Shown: positions 6,285 through 14,902, counted from the stretch's first letter. The stretch: DNA of 36,141 nucleotides from an uncultured Bacteroidales bacterium (GCA_937892255.1 CALAUL010000009.1:1-36141); one strand, 5' to 3'. The notes: a model not told the origin generated them from the letters alone. Numbers and translations are program-made.

Positions 6285-7508
6285 TTACATCGCTATTGAG
6301 ATTTTACTAAACGATTGATTAAGTCGGTTGCCGAACATTGTCAAATCCTTGTCGATTTTCTCGGTGGTTATCTTGGCATATTTTTGTGTCGTGGTAATGT
6401 TCGTATGCCCCAATACTCGGCTCACACTCTCAATGGGAACACCCTTGCTGAGAGCAAGCGTAGCAAACCCATGACGTGAGCAATGGAAGGAAATATCCTT
6501 TGAAATTCCACACTCTTTTATCATCTTTTTCAGCGGTTTACAGATGTTCCAATAGTTCAGATTAGGGAATACCAACTTATCCTCTTGAAATCTCTCATAT
6601 CGCTTGATAATCTGCAACGGAATATCTAACAACTTCACTTGGAAATTGACCTTTGTTTTGTGTCGCTTAGATAGAATCCATTTCTCTCCGTTAATCTCTA
6701 CAATATCATCGGTAGTCAGTTCCTTAATATCCACGAATGACAAGGCTGTGAAACTTGCAAACACGAACAAGTCACGGATATAAGCCAATTTCTTATCCGT
6801 AAACTCGTGTTTCATTACAGCCTTGATTTCTTCTTCTGTAAGATATTGTCGCTCCTTGATATTCTGATTTACCCGATACTGGGCAAATGGATTTCTCGGT
6901 GTCAGTCCGTTGTAATGAGCTTTTGAAACAATTGTTTTCAGCCACATACAATGCGACCATACGCTGCCATTATGTAGTCCTGCATCGGTAGAGAGATAGA
7001 TTTCATACTCCTTGATAAGGTCGGGGGTAAGTTCAAGCATAGAAATATCACTGCGTTTATAGCATTTTTTGATGAATGCTGCTAAATGATTTCGTGACCT
7101 TACGCGCACCTTGTAGGAACTTGCTGCACGGTCTATACCGATACGCTTCTTGAAACTCTCGTTGTCCTTGTCAAATGCACCGAGCAGTGTTTCATACTCC
7201 GTTCCTATTCCTTGATAGGCGTTACGTACCATTTCGGCAGTTACAAACGCTTCTCTATCCGAGATGCGCTGATAATGCTTGATGATTTGAGCCTTGATGT
7301 TATCCAAAGCCAAATTGATGTCCCGTGCCTCCTTGCTCTTGCCTTTTGCCCGATTACCTTTGGCATCCCACATTGTTTTTGCAATGGTCAGTTTGCAACT
7401 GAATTGAGCCACAGAACCGTTGATTGTTACTCGTCCCATAATGGGAACAATACCGTTTTTCTCCTTGCTTCCGTTCACGTAGAACAGCACCTTAAATGTA
7501 CTTCGCAT
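6285..7508 (-). CDS. Tyrosine recombinase/integrase with arm-binding domain
   Basis: This 407-residue integrase is of the kind carried by Bacteroidota mobile elements. The N-terminal 90 residues (from MRSTFKVLFYVNG) match an arm-DNA-binding domain, then a SAM-like core-binding domain to about 205, then the catalytic domain. Visible catalytic residues are the Lys in RHKTKVNF, H-x-x-R in HCSRHGFAT, the His in LGHTN and the Tyr in TQKYAKIT. The first catalytic Arg is replaced: FASFTALSFVDIK has no Arg, as in CTnDOT-type integrases. The ORF is open further upstream to 7556. I chose the ATG at 7506-7508 because family members begin there and because a TAnnTTTG box lies inside the longer version. 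It converges on the type VII-like operon and may have moved it. Confidence 0.9.
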   Translation of the reverse strand: MRSTFKVLFYVNGSKEKNGIVPIMGRVTINGSVAQFSCKLTIAKTMWDAKGNRAKGKSKEARDINLALDNIKAQIIKHYQRISDREAFVTAEMVRNAYQGIGTEYETLLGAFDKDNESFKKRIGIDRAASSYKVRVRSRNHLAAFIKKCYKRSDISMLELTPDLIKEYEIYLSTDAGLHNGSVWSHCMWLKTIVSKAHYNGLTPRNPFAQYRVNQNIKERQYLTEEEIKAVMKHEFTDKKLAYIRDLFVFASFTALSFVDIKELTTDDIVEINGEKWILSKRHKTKVNFQVKLLDIPLQIIKRYERFQEDKLVFPNLNYWNICKPLKKMIKECGISKDISFHCSRHGFATLALSKGVPIESVSRVLGHTNITTTQKYAKITTEKIDKDLTMFGNRLNQSFSKISIAM

Positions 7509-7528
7509 AATCCAATTCTTTTTGGTTA

Positions 7529-7536
7529 CAAAATTA
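7529..7536 (-). promoter_or_regulatory. -7 element of the integrase promoter
   Basis: The minus strand reads TAATTTTG, matching TAnnTTTG, 21 bp before the chosen ATG. No clear TTTG is seen at the expected -33 distance, so the promoter may be weak or activated. Confidence 0.4.
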
Positions 7537-7622
7537 GTTATCAGCGAGTTGTACATTGTTATGCAGAATGTGGCAGAGAGTAGAAATAGACTCCAACGAC
7601 CTATAAACTTACCTCGTTATTG

Positions 7623-7656
7623 GGTAATGATTTGAAAACCGTCCGCCCTCATTACC
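7623..7656. repeat. 8-bp inverted repeat upstream of the integrase
   Basis: GGTAATGA (7623-7630) and TCATTACC (7649-7656) are perfectly complementary around an 18-bp GC-richer spacer. It lies in the otherwise empty 300-bp gap (7509-7811) between the integrase and dapA. It could be a recombinase or regulator binding site or a weak stem-loop. I see no gene in the rest of that gap apart from the two promoters. Confidence 0.35.
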
Positions 7657-7777
7657 TTTCATTTCCTTGCACTTTTGCATCGGAGAGGCTTTCATCCAAA
7701 GTCCTCATAAGTCATTGAACACCAGTGCCGCCATCATTATTTCCCCTCATTCGTTAGATTTTTCCAGAGATAATCGC

Positions 7778-7785
7778 TATCTTTG
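7778..7785 (+). promoter_or_regulatory. -7 element of the dapA promoter
   Basis: TATCTTTG matches TAnnTTTG, 26 bp before the dapA ATG. The -33 region has only a T-rich stretch (7759-7763). Confidence 0.5.
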
Positions 7786-7811
7786 TCGAGCTAAGAAACA
7801 TACTTAAATAT

Positions 7812-8702
7812 ATGCCAAAATTTACACTCCAAGGCTCAATAGCCGCTCTTGTAACCCCTTTTAGGGCAGATGGAGAAATTGATTATAAGGCCTTCGATAG
7901 GCTTCTTGATTTCCACTTGGGAAACGGAACAAATAGTGTTGTCGTTTGTGGTACGACAGGAGAATCTCCAACACTGAGCGAAAAAGAAGACGCTCAGATG
8001 TTTGAACATGCAGTTCGTCGTATTGACGGACGTATTCCTGTTATAGCCGGAAGTGGTTCTAACTCTACACAAAGCTGTATTACATACACACAAAATGCGA
8101 AAAAAGCTGGCGTTGATGCCGCTCTTATCGTCGGTCCTTATTACAACAAGCCGACATCAAAGGGCATGTACCAGCACTTTGCCGAAGTTGCTCAGAAAGT
8201 AGACCTTCCTATCATACTTTACAACGTGCCGGGACGAACAGGTTCTGCCATCAAACCTGATGTAGCAGTGAAACTGGCTTGCGACTTCGAGAACATCGTA
8301 GGCATCAAAGAAGCTTCAGGCAATATCAACGCAACTGCAGAACTTATTGCTACACGTCCGGACGGATTTAAGGTATATTCGGGCGATGACAACTTATCTA
8401 TGCTTTGCAATCTGCTCGGTGCCGATGGTTGTATATCTGTTGTATGCAACCTTATTCCAAAAGAGTTTAGCCGAATGATGCAACTCTCTATAGCTGGTGA
8501 CGCCGAGGGAGCAAGAGAGATTTTCTATCGCTACAGACGATTGATGGATTTGCTGTTCATCGAGTCAAGTCCTATTCCTGTAAAGGCTGCTCTCGCGGCA
8601 ATGGGAATGATAGACGAAGTATATCGCTCTCCTCTATGTCAAATGGAAGAACAAAACAAGCAACTGCTTCTCAACGAGTTAAAAGCTCTAAACTTGATTT
8701 AA
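7812..8702 (+). CDS. dapA: 4-hydroxy-tetrahydrodipicolinate synthase
   Basis: The enzyme condenses pyruvate with L-aspartate-4-semialdehyde in the cytoplasm, the first committed step to diaminopimelate (cell wall) and lysine. It has the usual TIM-barrel length of 296 residues. Visible features are GTTGES (T48/T49, E51), YNVPGRTG with Y137 and R142, and GIKEASG with the Schiff-base Lys166. It has its own promoter and a terminator directly behind, so it is transcribed alone. It is the first ordinary chromosomal gene after the accessory island, so the island boundary probably lies between 7557 and 7778. Confidence 0.97.
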   Translation: MPKFTLQGSIAALVTPFRADGEIDYKAFDRLLDFHLGNGTNSVVVCGTTGESPTLSEKEDAQMFEHAVRRIDGRIPVIAGSGSNSTQSCITYTQNAKKAGVDAALIVGPYYNKPTSKGMYQHFAEVAQKVDLPIILYNVPGRTGSAIKPDVAVKLACDFENIVGIKEASGNINATAELIATRPDGFKVYSGDDNLSMLCNLLGADGCISVVCNLIPKEFSRMMQLSIAGDAEGAREIFYRYRRLMDLLFIESSPIPVKAALAAMGMIDEVYRSPLCQMEEQNKQLLLNELKALNLI

Positions 8703-8722
8703 TACATTCCGTTCTCAATATT

Positions 8723-8757
8723 AAACTCCGGTGTGCAATTCGACATCGGAGTTTTTT
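8723..8757 (+). terminator. Intrinsic terminator of dapA
   Basis: AAACTCCG (8723-8730) pairs with CGGAGTTT, followed by a T6 run (8752-8757), 20 bp after the dapA stop codon. Confidence 0.85.
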
Positions 8758-8773
8758 ACGACTTCATCATGAC

Positions 8774-8816
8774 AAAGAGAGAAGGATTAACTCTTTCGAA
8801 TTATCCTTCTCTCTTT
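8774..8816. terminator. Long stem-loop between dapA and dnaJ
   Basis: A perfect 14-bp stem (8774-8787 with 8803-8816, arm AAAGAGAGAAGGAT) encloses a 15-base loop. It sits 45 bp behind the minus-strand dnaJ stop codon, so it probably ends the grpE-dnaJ transcript and backs up the dapA terminator. Confidence 0.65.
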
Positions 8817-8861
8817 CGTTGAGTATGGCATGTCTTTACAAGACAGATTTCTTTATATTCG

Positions 8862-10007
8862 CTAACTAAAACGCTGTTTCATTCGAGCAAATATACTATC
8901 CTTGTCTTTTTTCTTAGGCTTGAAAGACTCTGAATCTTTCAACTTCTCAAAAATCTTTTTCTCGTCCTTTGTAATATCTTTCGGGACAAAGACATCTACC
9001 TTAACAAGCAAGTCTCCTCGTCCATAGCCATTAACATCCGGCAAACCCTTTCCCTTCAGACGCAACACCTTACCGGGCTGAGTTCCCGGCTCGACGTTTA
9101 ATCGAACCTTTGTATCAATAACCGGCACTTCAATAGGACCTCCCAATATTGCCTCGGGCAACGATATCAAGGCTTGATATATAAGGTTATTACCGTCTCT
9201 GATAAGCTCTTCACTCGGCACTTCTTCTATCAACACCAGCAAATCACCATTCTCACCTCCCCTACGTGCCGCATTTCCTTTTCCACGCACAGTCAACTGC
9301 ATTCCTTCCTCAACACCTGCCGGTATCTCTACCTTAATTATCTCCTCATCGAGTACGATTCCTTCTCCCGAACAGTGACTACAACGATCTGTAATAATCT
9401 TGCCTTCACCTCCACACTGAGGACATGGCTGCTGTGTTTGCATCTGTCCAAACAATGAATTCACTGTACGGACAACATATCCCGAGCCATTACATGTCGA
9501 ACAAGTCTTCTTTGACGAACCATCTTTTGCTCCTGTTCCGCTACAATGTTTACACGCCACATGCTTCTTTACTTTGATATTCTTCTCGACACCATTGGCA
9601 ATATCCGACAATGTCAGACTTACCTTGACTCGAATACTTGTCCCCTTATTGACACGATGACCGCCATTGCCTCCTCTGCGACTAAAGCCTCCAAATCCGC
9701 TACCGAAAATGTCGCCAAAGTGCGAAAAAATATCATCCATTGACATACCGCCTCCATAGAAGCCTCCGCCACCTCCACCGCCTTCGAATGCAGAATGACC
9801 AAAACGATCGTACTTCGCTTTTTTATCAGGATCGGACAAAACATCGTAAGCCTCTGCCGCTTCCTTAAATTTCTCCTCAGCCTCCTTGTCATCAGGATTC
9901 TTGTCCGGATGATATTTAATAGCAAGTTTACGATATGCTTTCTTTATATCTTCGGGTGTGGAACTTTTCGAAACCCCCAACACCTCATAATAATCTCTCT
10001 TTGCCAT
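8862..10007 (-). CDS. dnaJ: Chaperone DnaJ
   Basis: This Hsp40 co-chaperone delivers unfolded clients to DnaK and stimulates its ATPase. It is a full-length class I protein of 381 residues: J domain 1-70 with HPD at 33-35, a Gly/Phe-rich linker with a GGGGGG run, four zinc-binding repeats (CKHCSGTG, CSTCNGSG, CPQCGGEG, CSHCSGEG), then the substrate-binding beta domains. The ATG lies 22 bp behind grpE, so the two form an operon. No dnaK is present in the window. Confidence 0.98.
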   Translation of the reverse strand: MAKRDYYEVLGVSKSSTPEDIKKAYRKLAIKYHPDKNPDDKEAEEKFKEAAEAYDVLSDPDKKAKYDRFGHSAFEGGGGGGGFYGGGMSMDDIFSHFGDIFGSGFGGFSRRGGNGGHRVNKGTSIRVKVSLTLSDIANGVEKNIKVKKHVACKHCSGTGAKDGSSKKTCSTCNGSGYVVRTVNSLFGQMQTQQPCPQCGGEGKIITDRCSHCSGEGIVLDEEIIKVEIPAGVEEGMQLTVRGKGNAARRGGENGDLLVLIEEVPSEELIRDGNNLIYQALISLPEAILGGPIEVPVIDTKVRLNVEPGTQPGKVLRLKGKGLPDVNGYGRGDLLVKVDVFVPKDITKDEKKIFEKLKDSESFKPKKKDKDSIFARMKQRFS

Positions 10008-10029
10008 CTCAACTATTAATGTATTAGTA

Positions 10030-10608
10030 CTATTCGAAAACTACAACCTTTGCAAAACGAATAACCTTGTCGCCAAGTTTATAGCCCTTTTCCACACAAT
10101 CAAACACCTTACCTTTTTGCTCTTCCTCTGATGCCGGCATCTTTGCTATAGCTTCCATAACGTCAACATCAAACGACGCTCCTTTTGCTTCTAAAGCATT
10201 CACTCCTCGTTTTGATAGGAATTCCGTAAACTTCTTATATATAAGGTTCACTCCCTCTCGAAGACTTTCTACGTCTGAAGCAGTGTCCATGTGTGCCAAA
10301 GCTCGCTCGAAGTCATCTATCACAGGCAACATCTCTTTGAAAATATCCTCCCCCGCATTTTTCAACGTATCTATTTTCTCTTTCTGAGTACGCTTGCGAT
10401 AGTTGTCAAACTCCGCTGATAGACGCAAATATCTGTCATTAAGCTCATTTACCTTATTTTGTAATTGTTCTTCTACGGACTGTTCTGGCGCTGTTGCTTC
10501 GGTATCTGTTGTAGTATCCGATGTTTCATTTTCTGCATTCTCGTTCAATATTGCTTCTTCTTGAACAGACTGCTCTGTTTGTTCTTGTTTTATCTCTTCT
10601 TGTGACAT
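10030..10608 (-). CDS. grpE: Nucleotide exchange factor GrpE
   Basis: This 192-residue protein releases ADP from DnaK. It has an acidic, disordered N-terminus (Glu/Thr/Gln-rich, 1-45), a long helix from about 48 containing RLSAEFDNYRKRTQKE, and the C-terminal beta domain ending GDKVIRFAKVVVFE. It is the first gene of grpE-dnaJ. No CIRCE-like inverted repeat is visible in the 135 bp upstream; heat-shock control here would have to act another way. Confidence 0.97.
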   Translation of the reverse strand: MSQEEIKQEQTEQSVQEEAILNENAENETSDTTTDTEATAPEQSVEEQLQNKVNELNDRYLRLSAEFDNYRKRTQKEKIDTLKNAGEDIFKEMLPVIDDFERALAHMDTASDVESLREGVNLIYKKFTEFLSKRGVNALEAKGASFDVDVMEAIAKMPASEEEQKGKVFDCVEKGYKLGDKVIRFAKVVVFE

Positions 10609-10698
10609 ATCTTTTATACTATTGTTTTACTCCCTGGTATATATCAAAAACTTTGCCAAACTATTAAAAAGTGACATTTTGTCAGTACAAACAAAAGA

Positions 10699-10721
10699 AA
10701 GGCAGCCAAAATGACTGCCTT
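10699..10721 (-). terminator. Terminator behind the TlpA-like pair
   Basis: AAGGCAG (10699-10705) pairs with CTGCCTT (10715-10721). On the minus strand it is followed by a T-rich stretch (TTTCTTTTGTTTG). It ends the two-gene thioredoxin-like operon before grpE. Confidence 0.75.
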
Positions 10722-10733
10722 AAATGTCTTCAA

Positions 10734-10768
10734 GGACAAATTGTCACTTCTGAACTGACAATTTGTCC
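10734..10768. repeat. 13-bp inverted repeat across a stop codon
   Basis: GGACAAATTGTCA (10734-10746) is the exact complement of TGACAATTTGTCC (10756-10768), with a 9-base loop. The left arm contains the stop codon of the TlpA-like gene at 10744. The stem would form in the mRNA just before the terminator at 10699-10721 and may protect the 3' end. Confidence 0.6.
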
Positions 10769-11286
10769 AAATACTGCATCAACGCCTCTCCTCTGAGGTT
10801 TTTTGCAAGTATAACGCCTCGACCATCAATAAGAAAATTTGAAGGTATTCTATTCACTCCACACTGTTTTGCCACAGCACTTTTCCAACCTCCAAAATCA
10901 CAAACATGATTTGGCCAAGTCAATTTATCTTTCTTAATAGCTTCTTGCCAAGCCTGCGCCTTTATATCCAACGATATTCCGAACACTGTAAATCCGTCAC
11001 CACCATTGAATTTCGAAAATTTGTATTTGTCGTACGCTTTCACTACCGTCATGTTCTCGTATCTACACGGACCGCACCACGATGCCCAAAAATCTACCAA
11101 TACTATTTTCCCTTTGACATCTGCTAGCGACAACGTGTTTCCATCTTTGCCAAGAGCTTCAATATTTGGTATCTTATCCCCTACGTTAAAGCCCTCCTTC
11201 TGCGCCTCGACCTTAAACGAGGTTGAGAAAAGCAAAACAACGATTACAACAATTAGTTTTAATGGCAACTTCATTTTTCTTATCAT
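10744..11286 (-). CDS. TlpA-family thiol-disulfide oxidoreductase
   Basis: This 180-residue exported thioredoxin-fold protein has an N-terminal hydrophobic signal (residues 6-24, possible cleavage near VEAQ). It then has an AhpC/TSA-like N-lobe, the active site FWASWCGPCR with C71 and C74, and the cis-proline segment NRIPSNFLID. It probably reduces disulfides in the periplasm, as in cytochrome maturation or oxidative defence. The ATG follows the previous gene's stop without a gap; an ATG four codons later (MKLPLK) is an equally good signal-peptide start. The upstream gene encodes a homologue lacking the two cysteines. Confidence 0.88.
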   Translation of the reverse strand: MIRKMKLPLKLIVVIVVLLFSTSFKVEAQKEGFNVGDKIPNIEALGKDGNTLSLADVKGKIVLVDFWASWCGPCRYENMTVVKAYDKYKFSKFNGGDGFTVFGISLDIKAQAWQEAIKKDKLTWPNHVCDFGGWKSAVAKQCGVNRIPSNFLIDGRGVILAKNLRGEALMQYLDKLSVQK

Positions 11287-11829
11287 TTAATATTTATCAC
11301 CTTCACATGCTAGCATACTCAGTGCAGAACGTAAAGTTGACACATTAAAGTCTCTTGCAACTATTGTTCCATTTGCATCTATGAGCAAATTGACGGGTCT
11401 GTTTACATCAAACGACTTTGCCAATTCTGATTCTAAGCCTTTGTAGTCGCAAATATGATAAAAATTATTGGTACCATCAGTGGAAATCGCTTTTTTTAGT
11501 GGTGACTTGAACTTATCTAACGAGATACTCACTACCTCAAGACCTTCTCCCTGATGAAAATATTTGTCAGAATATTCTTCTGAGAGCTTAACCAACTCGT
11601 AGTTATTGATTCGTGAAGTTGCATCATATGATGCCCAAAAGTTTAAAATAATCATCTTGCCACTCAACGAATCCGCATGCAATCGGCCTCCACCGATACA
11701 ATCCAAACCGGACATTGCAATAATTCGGTCTGCGTAAACTTGTTGTGTTGTGTCTTTTTTACTTGATGAAAGCGCTGCTACTACTATAACTGCAACGCTG
11801 ATTAATGCATAAATTTTTGTCTTTATCAT
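11287..11829 (-). CDS. Thioredoxin-like protein without CxxC
   Basis: This has the same 180-residue length and fold as the next gene, with an N-terminal hydrophobic segment (7-21). The active-site stretch reads FWASYDATSR, so both redox cysteines are gone (D69 and S72 occupy their places), while the FWAS lead-in and the cis-proline loop (NRPVNLLIDANG) are kept. A redox function is therefore unlikely; a binding or regulatory role beside its active paralogue is plausible. It is the first gene of the two-gene operon, and its TAA touches the ATG of the next gene. Confidence 0.8.
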   Translation of the reverse strand: MIKTKIYALISVAVIVVAALSSSKKDTTQQVYADRIIAMSGLDCIGGGRLHADSLSGKMIILNFWASYDATSRINNYELVKLSEEYSDKYFHQGEGLEVVSISLDKFKSPLKKAISTDGTNNFYHICDYKGLESELAKSFDVNRPVNLLIDANGTIVARDFNVSTLRSALSMLACEGDKY

Positions 11830-11928
11830 ATATTATTTTTATAAACCGCACCAAATGACATCTATCTACAAACATCTTTGGCAAAACGAACGCAACATGT
11901 TGAATTCCACGGTTTAAATTTCACTGCG

Positions 11929-11936
11929 CAAAATTA
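11929..11936 (-). promoter_or_regulatory. -7 element for the thioredoxin-like pair
   Basis: TAATTTTG on the minus strand, about 100 bp before the ATG at 11829. No good -33 element is seen. Confidence 0.4.
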
Positions 11937-12318
11937 CATAATGATAATTTCTGTATAAAACATTCTCAGTTAAAATAACCTTACAAAGGTTTATAAATTA
12001 AAACCAACCATATAACTCACTACAACACAAACACTTATTAGACGTTAAAAGAATATAACACATCGTTAAAACCGTACCAATTCTTACGCCAGCAGAGCAC
12101 GGCACATTAATTTATAGGTGTACTCGAGTTTGTATTTCACAATTTATTAAACAGGCCCTGACAAAGAGAAGGTAATCTATCATTAATCACTCCGCTACAA
12201 AACTTCATCTTGAGCACAAAAAACCACCTGATTTATCACGTCCAAGGATGAGATTGTCCCGACAGACTGTCTAATCAGATGGCTATATCGTATTGCACAA
12301 GACTTGTGCGGATTGGTC
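11937..12318. other. Intergenic stretch without a gene
   Basis: I see no credible ORF or structural RNA here. The one structure worth noting is an imperfect long stem, CCACCTGATTTA (12224-12235) with TAATCAGATGG (12272-12282), containing the small palindrome GACAGACTGTC. It lies 37 bp behind the minus-strand barrel gene and may act as its terminator. Confidence 0.4.
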
Positions 12319-13581
12319 TTAGTCAAATTTCGACTTGACAAACCAAGTCTCACGAATATTCATTGATACTTTGAAATTCTGAAATTTCTCCTCTACCATA
12401 CCATTAAATGTTGTTCCTCGTTTTTGATATTCGTATGATAATACAAGGGCATTGTTCCAACGTCCCAATGGTATTGTCAATCCGGCAGTCATGCCATAGT
12501 TCTCAAGTTTTACTTCTCGCAACTTAAGATAATCTGTACCATAGAAGAATCCGAGACGATACTTTAGTCGTTTGTAGAATGGGTCTCCCTGTTTGCCGGC
12601 TGAGTATTGCATGCCACCACCAGCAGTCCAATTATCTTGAAAACGAACGGCCTCTGCAAATTTTGAATTTGTCACTTTGCTCCATTCATTGACACGTCCG
12701 TCAACTGTAAGGAGCCATCGTTCGTTAGAAAAAGATAGTCCAGCTCCATAGCTCCTCGGAACGTAGAAGTCTTCGATAAGTGGAGTTACATCGTCAAAGA
12801 ACAACTCTGATGAGACATCGTTCGATACAATATGGTCATAAGATGACTTCAAATGTGTCTTTTCATTAAATACACCGCCGATACATATATTATTTCTTCC
12901 TATATTGAAGTCATATTGCAAACCATACTCAAAGAACATATTATTCATGGTATACTTCTTGGTGTTGTAAATATTCTCTCCACCTATAGCATCTGCAAAT
13001 TCTGCTGTTTCTGTTTTTGTTATTGAACCCCATAAAACAGATGTACTTACACCTAAAGTGAGGTGCTTAAAAAAAGTAAATGAGTTATTGATATACGCTT
13101 GCGACAATCCTCCTTTACCAGTATAATTGATATCGTATTTTGTTTCTGTGCCAACAATGTATTTTCGTTCATTCATGTTATAACCAACTGTCGAATATGG
13201 ATTATAACCTATAGCACAAGCCCAAAACTTCGTACATCTGAATGCCATCGTCACTCCGTCTATATTAGCCGAATAGACGCTCTGTGTTTCCGAACCATTG
13301 TCTTCATGTCCATAGAAAGCTTTGAACTGCATATTGAAATAAAACGTAAGACTATCCAATTTGTTGAGTGCTGCCGGATTGGTTGTATTCACCCAATTAC
13401 TTGGTGCTACAGCGATGCCGGAATGACCCAATCCCGACGATGTAGCCTCTTCTCGAAATGTCAACAAGCCAACTCCATACATAGAATATGGCGACGAAGT
13501 ACCGTGCTGTGCTTCTGCCTTAACGACAAAAAGCATCATATATATTATTGCAATAACGATTCTATCTCTCTTCTTTATCAT
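12319..13581 (-). CDS. Outer-membrane beta-barrel protein
   Basis: This 420-residue protein begins MIKKRDRIVIAIIYMMLF with a signal peptide ending near KAEAQ. The rest alternates short polar and aromatic strands, contains an early NPAALNKLD segment typical of FadL/OmpP1-like Bacteroidota barrels, and finishes with ETWFVKSKFD. The ORF is open 39 codons further, but that stretch overlaps the upstream gene and has no signal-like character. I therefore chose the ATG at 13579-13581, which overlaps the DUF4270 gene by 20 bp. Pairing with a DUF4270 lipoprotein is a recurring Bacteroidota arrangement. Cargo or function is unknown. Confidence 0.8.
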   Translation of the reverse strand: MIKKRDRIVIAIIYMMLFVVKAEAQHGTSSPYSMYGVGLLTFREEATSSGLGHSGIAVAPSNWVNTTNPAALNKLDSLTFYFNMQFKAFYGHEDNGSETQSVYSANIDGVTMAFRCTKFWACAIGYNPYSTVGYNMNERKYIVGTETKYDINYTGKGGLSQAYINNSFTFFKHLTLGVSTSVLWGSITKTETAEFADAIGGENIYNTKKYTMNNMFFEYGLQYDFNIGRNNICIGGVFNEKTHLKSSYDHIVSNDVSSELFFDDVTPLIEDFYVPRSYGAGLSFSNERWLLTVDGRVNEWSKVTNSKFAEAVRFQDNWTAGGGMQYSAGKQGDPFYKRLKYRLGFFYGTDYLKLREVKLENYGMTAGLTIPLGRWNNALVLSYEYQKRGTTFNGMVEEKFQNFKVSMNIRETWFVKSKFD

Positions 13582-14902
13582 AGTTATAGTAGTATAATTC
13601 AAGTATCGTTCTGTACTTCTTCTTATTATGGCCATTGAACAGCATAAACTCGTAGTTGGTAGGCGACATATTCTCTCCCCATAACAACACAACACCATCT
13701 TTTAAGTCGATATCATCGCCTTTTGCTATCTGCTTGTTGATATAGTAGGTAAGGTCTGCCGTATAATATGCTTGATCTTCATCCAAAATGTTGTTTACCA
13801 ACACTCCGACAACACGTTGTCCACGACTATCTGTGACTGCTGTCTGTAGTACATTTCCTCTGTTTATCTCAGCCAGAGTGAACGTAGAGGGGAAGTCTCG
13901 TCTGTCATAAGACCCTCGTTCGGGGAATATTTTAAGTGTCGCCTTTACCAAATGCGAATCGTATTTCCGTTGCTGGATTGTTTCCCATGATGGGAAGTTG
14001 ACACGCGTATAATATCCTAATCCTTCGAACATTACGGAATGCAAACCTCCTTCCAACTCCGTGACTTGATGATAACGCTCTGTTATGTTGTCATATGGAG
14101 AATCCATATTCTCATTCCAAACATGATTAAACTGTTTTTCTGGCTCGGTTATCGACAATGTGCGTTCTATCTCGTAAACGTCCATCTGATTGATATGCGA
14201 ATGGAGAACTATCTTTACCGAGTCGGCCAAGAATCCGAGCATTGACTTAGGGTCGCCATTTGCTACAATCTTGATACCTCCAAGCAGATTCTCAAACTTT
14301 CGTGCCAACTGGTCCTCCGATGTCGCTTTACTATCTTTTATAAACTGCACCAATTCACGTCCGAAGTCATCATTCAAACGGAAACGTATGCGCGGTCGTG
14401 TATGCGGACGAGGCACAAAACGAAATGAACCGATGCTTATAGAGTCACGAAACGAACGAACGTTATAGAACGAATTCTCATTTTCTGCAAAGCGTATTGG
14501 CTGAGCCAAACGATGTATGTCAACTTCAAAAGCCTTCATCGTATCTCCTTCCCAATCGCCTGTATGACGCAACACCATAGTTATTGAGTCATACTTCTCT
14601 TTCACAGCCCAACCATATGACGACGGCTGACTTATTTTGACGTACGATTCGGAATAAACATCTCCAATGACTGGCTTTGTAAACTTTCCTACCCATACCT
14701 TATTTTGTCCGGACGTCAATACTGAATCCAATCTAAATGTTGACAACTGAATAGGTGTCTGATCGGTATACTCTGCGTAGGTTTCCGAATTGATAAAACT
14801 ACTATTCATTCTAAAGTCGTCATCACTGCAACTCCAAATAACAACTGTTATTACAGCTAAACAGACGAAAACGACATTCTTACAATTTATCTTCATTCTC
14901 AA
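13562..14902 (-). CDS. DUF4270-type lipoprotein
   Basis: This is a 446-residue predicted lipoprotein. The N-terminal hydrophobic segment ends in a lipobox, VIWSC, with C25 followed by Asp residues (SDDDF), a pattern known in Bacteroidota to favour surface export. The remainder is beta-rich and matches my memory of DUF4270 proteins in length and in the early NSSFI/LDSVLT segments. Function is not established. It overlaps the downstream barrel gene, so the two are probably co-translated and may work together at the outer membrane. The promoter is unclear; a one-base-short box (TACTTTG) lies at 14931-14937. Confidence 0.75.
   Translation of the reverse strand: MRMKINCKNVVFVCLAVITVVIWSCSDDDFRMNSSFINSETYAEYTDQTPIQLSTFRLDSVLTSGQNKVWVGKFTKPVIGDVYSESYVKISQPSSYGWAVKEKYDSITMVLRHTGDWEGDTMKAFEVDIHRLAQPIRFAENENSFYNVRSFRDSISIGSFRFVPRPHTRPRIRFRLNDDFGRELVQFIKDSKATSEDQLARKFENLLGGIKIVANGDPKSMLGFLADSVKIVLHSHINQMDVYEIERTLSITEPEKQFNHVWNENMDSPYDNITERYHQVTELEGGLHSVMFEGLGYYTRVNFPSWETIQQRKYDSHLVKATLKIFPERGSYDRRDFPSTFTLAEINRGNVLQTAVTDSRGQRVVGVLVNNILDEDQAYYTADLTYYINKQIAKGDDIDLKDGVVLLWGENMSPTNYEFMLFNGHNKKKYRTILELYYYNYDKEER

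Larger units (their letters stand above)
1..7560. mobile_element. Accessory island bounded by two recombinases
   Basis: The region is visibly more AT-rich than the genes from dapA on, carries a recombinase at each end, and holds no housekeeping gene. Its right edge is probably between the integrase (7508) and the dapA promoter (7778); its left edge is outside the window or at the first recombinase. I found no pair of direct repeats marking attachment sites, so the limits are only approximate. Confidence 0.4.

Noticed and set aside
7212..7583. 123-codon plus-strand ORF opposite the integrase N-terminus
   Set aside because: Wholly or largely antisense to the integrase, which has clear domains and catalytic residues.
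13582..13698. Longer start for the outer-membrane barrel gene
   Set aside because: The extra 39 codons lie inside the DUF4270 gene and lack signal-peptide character, whereas the chosen Met starts a clean signal peptide.
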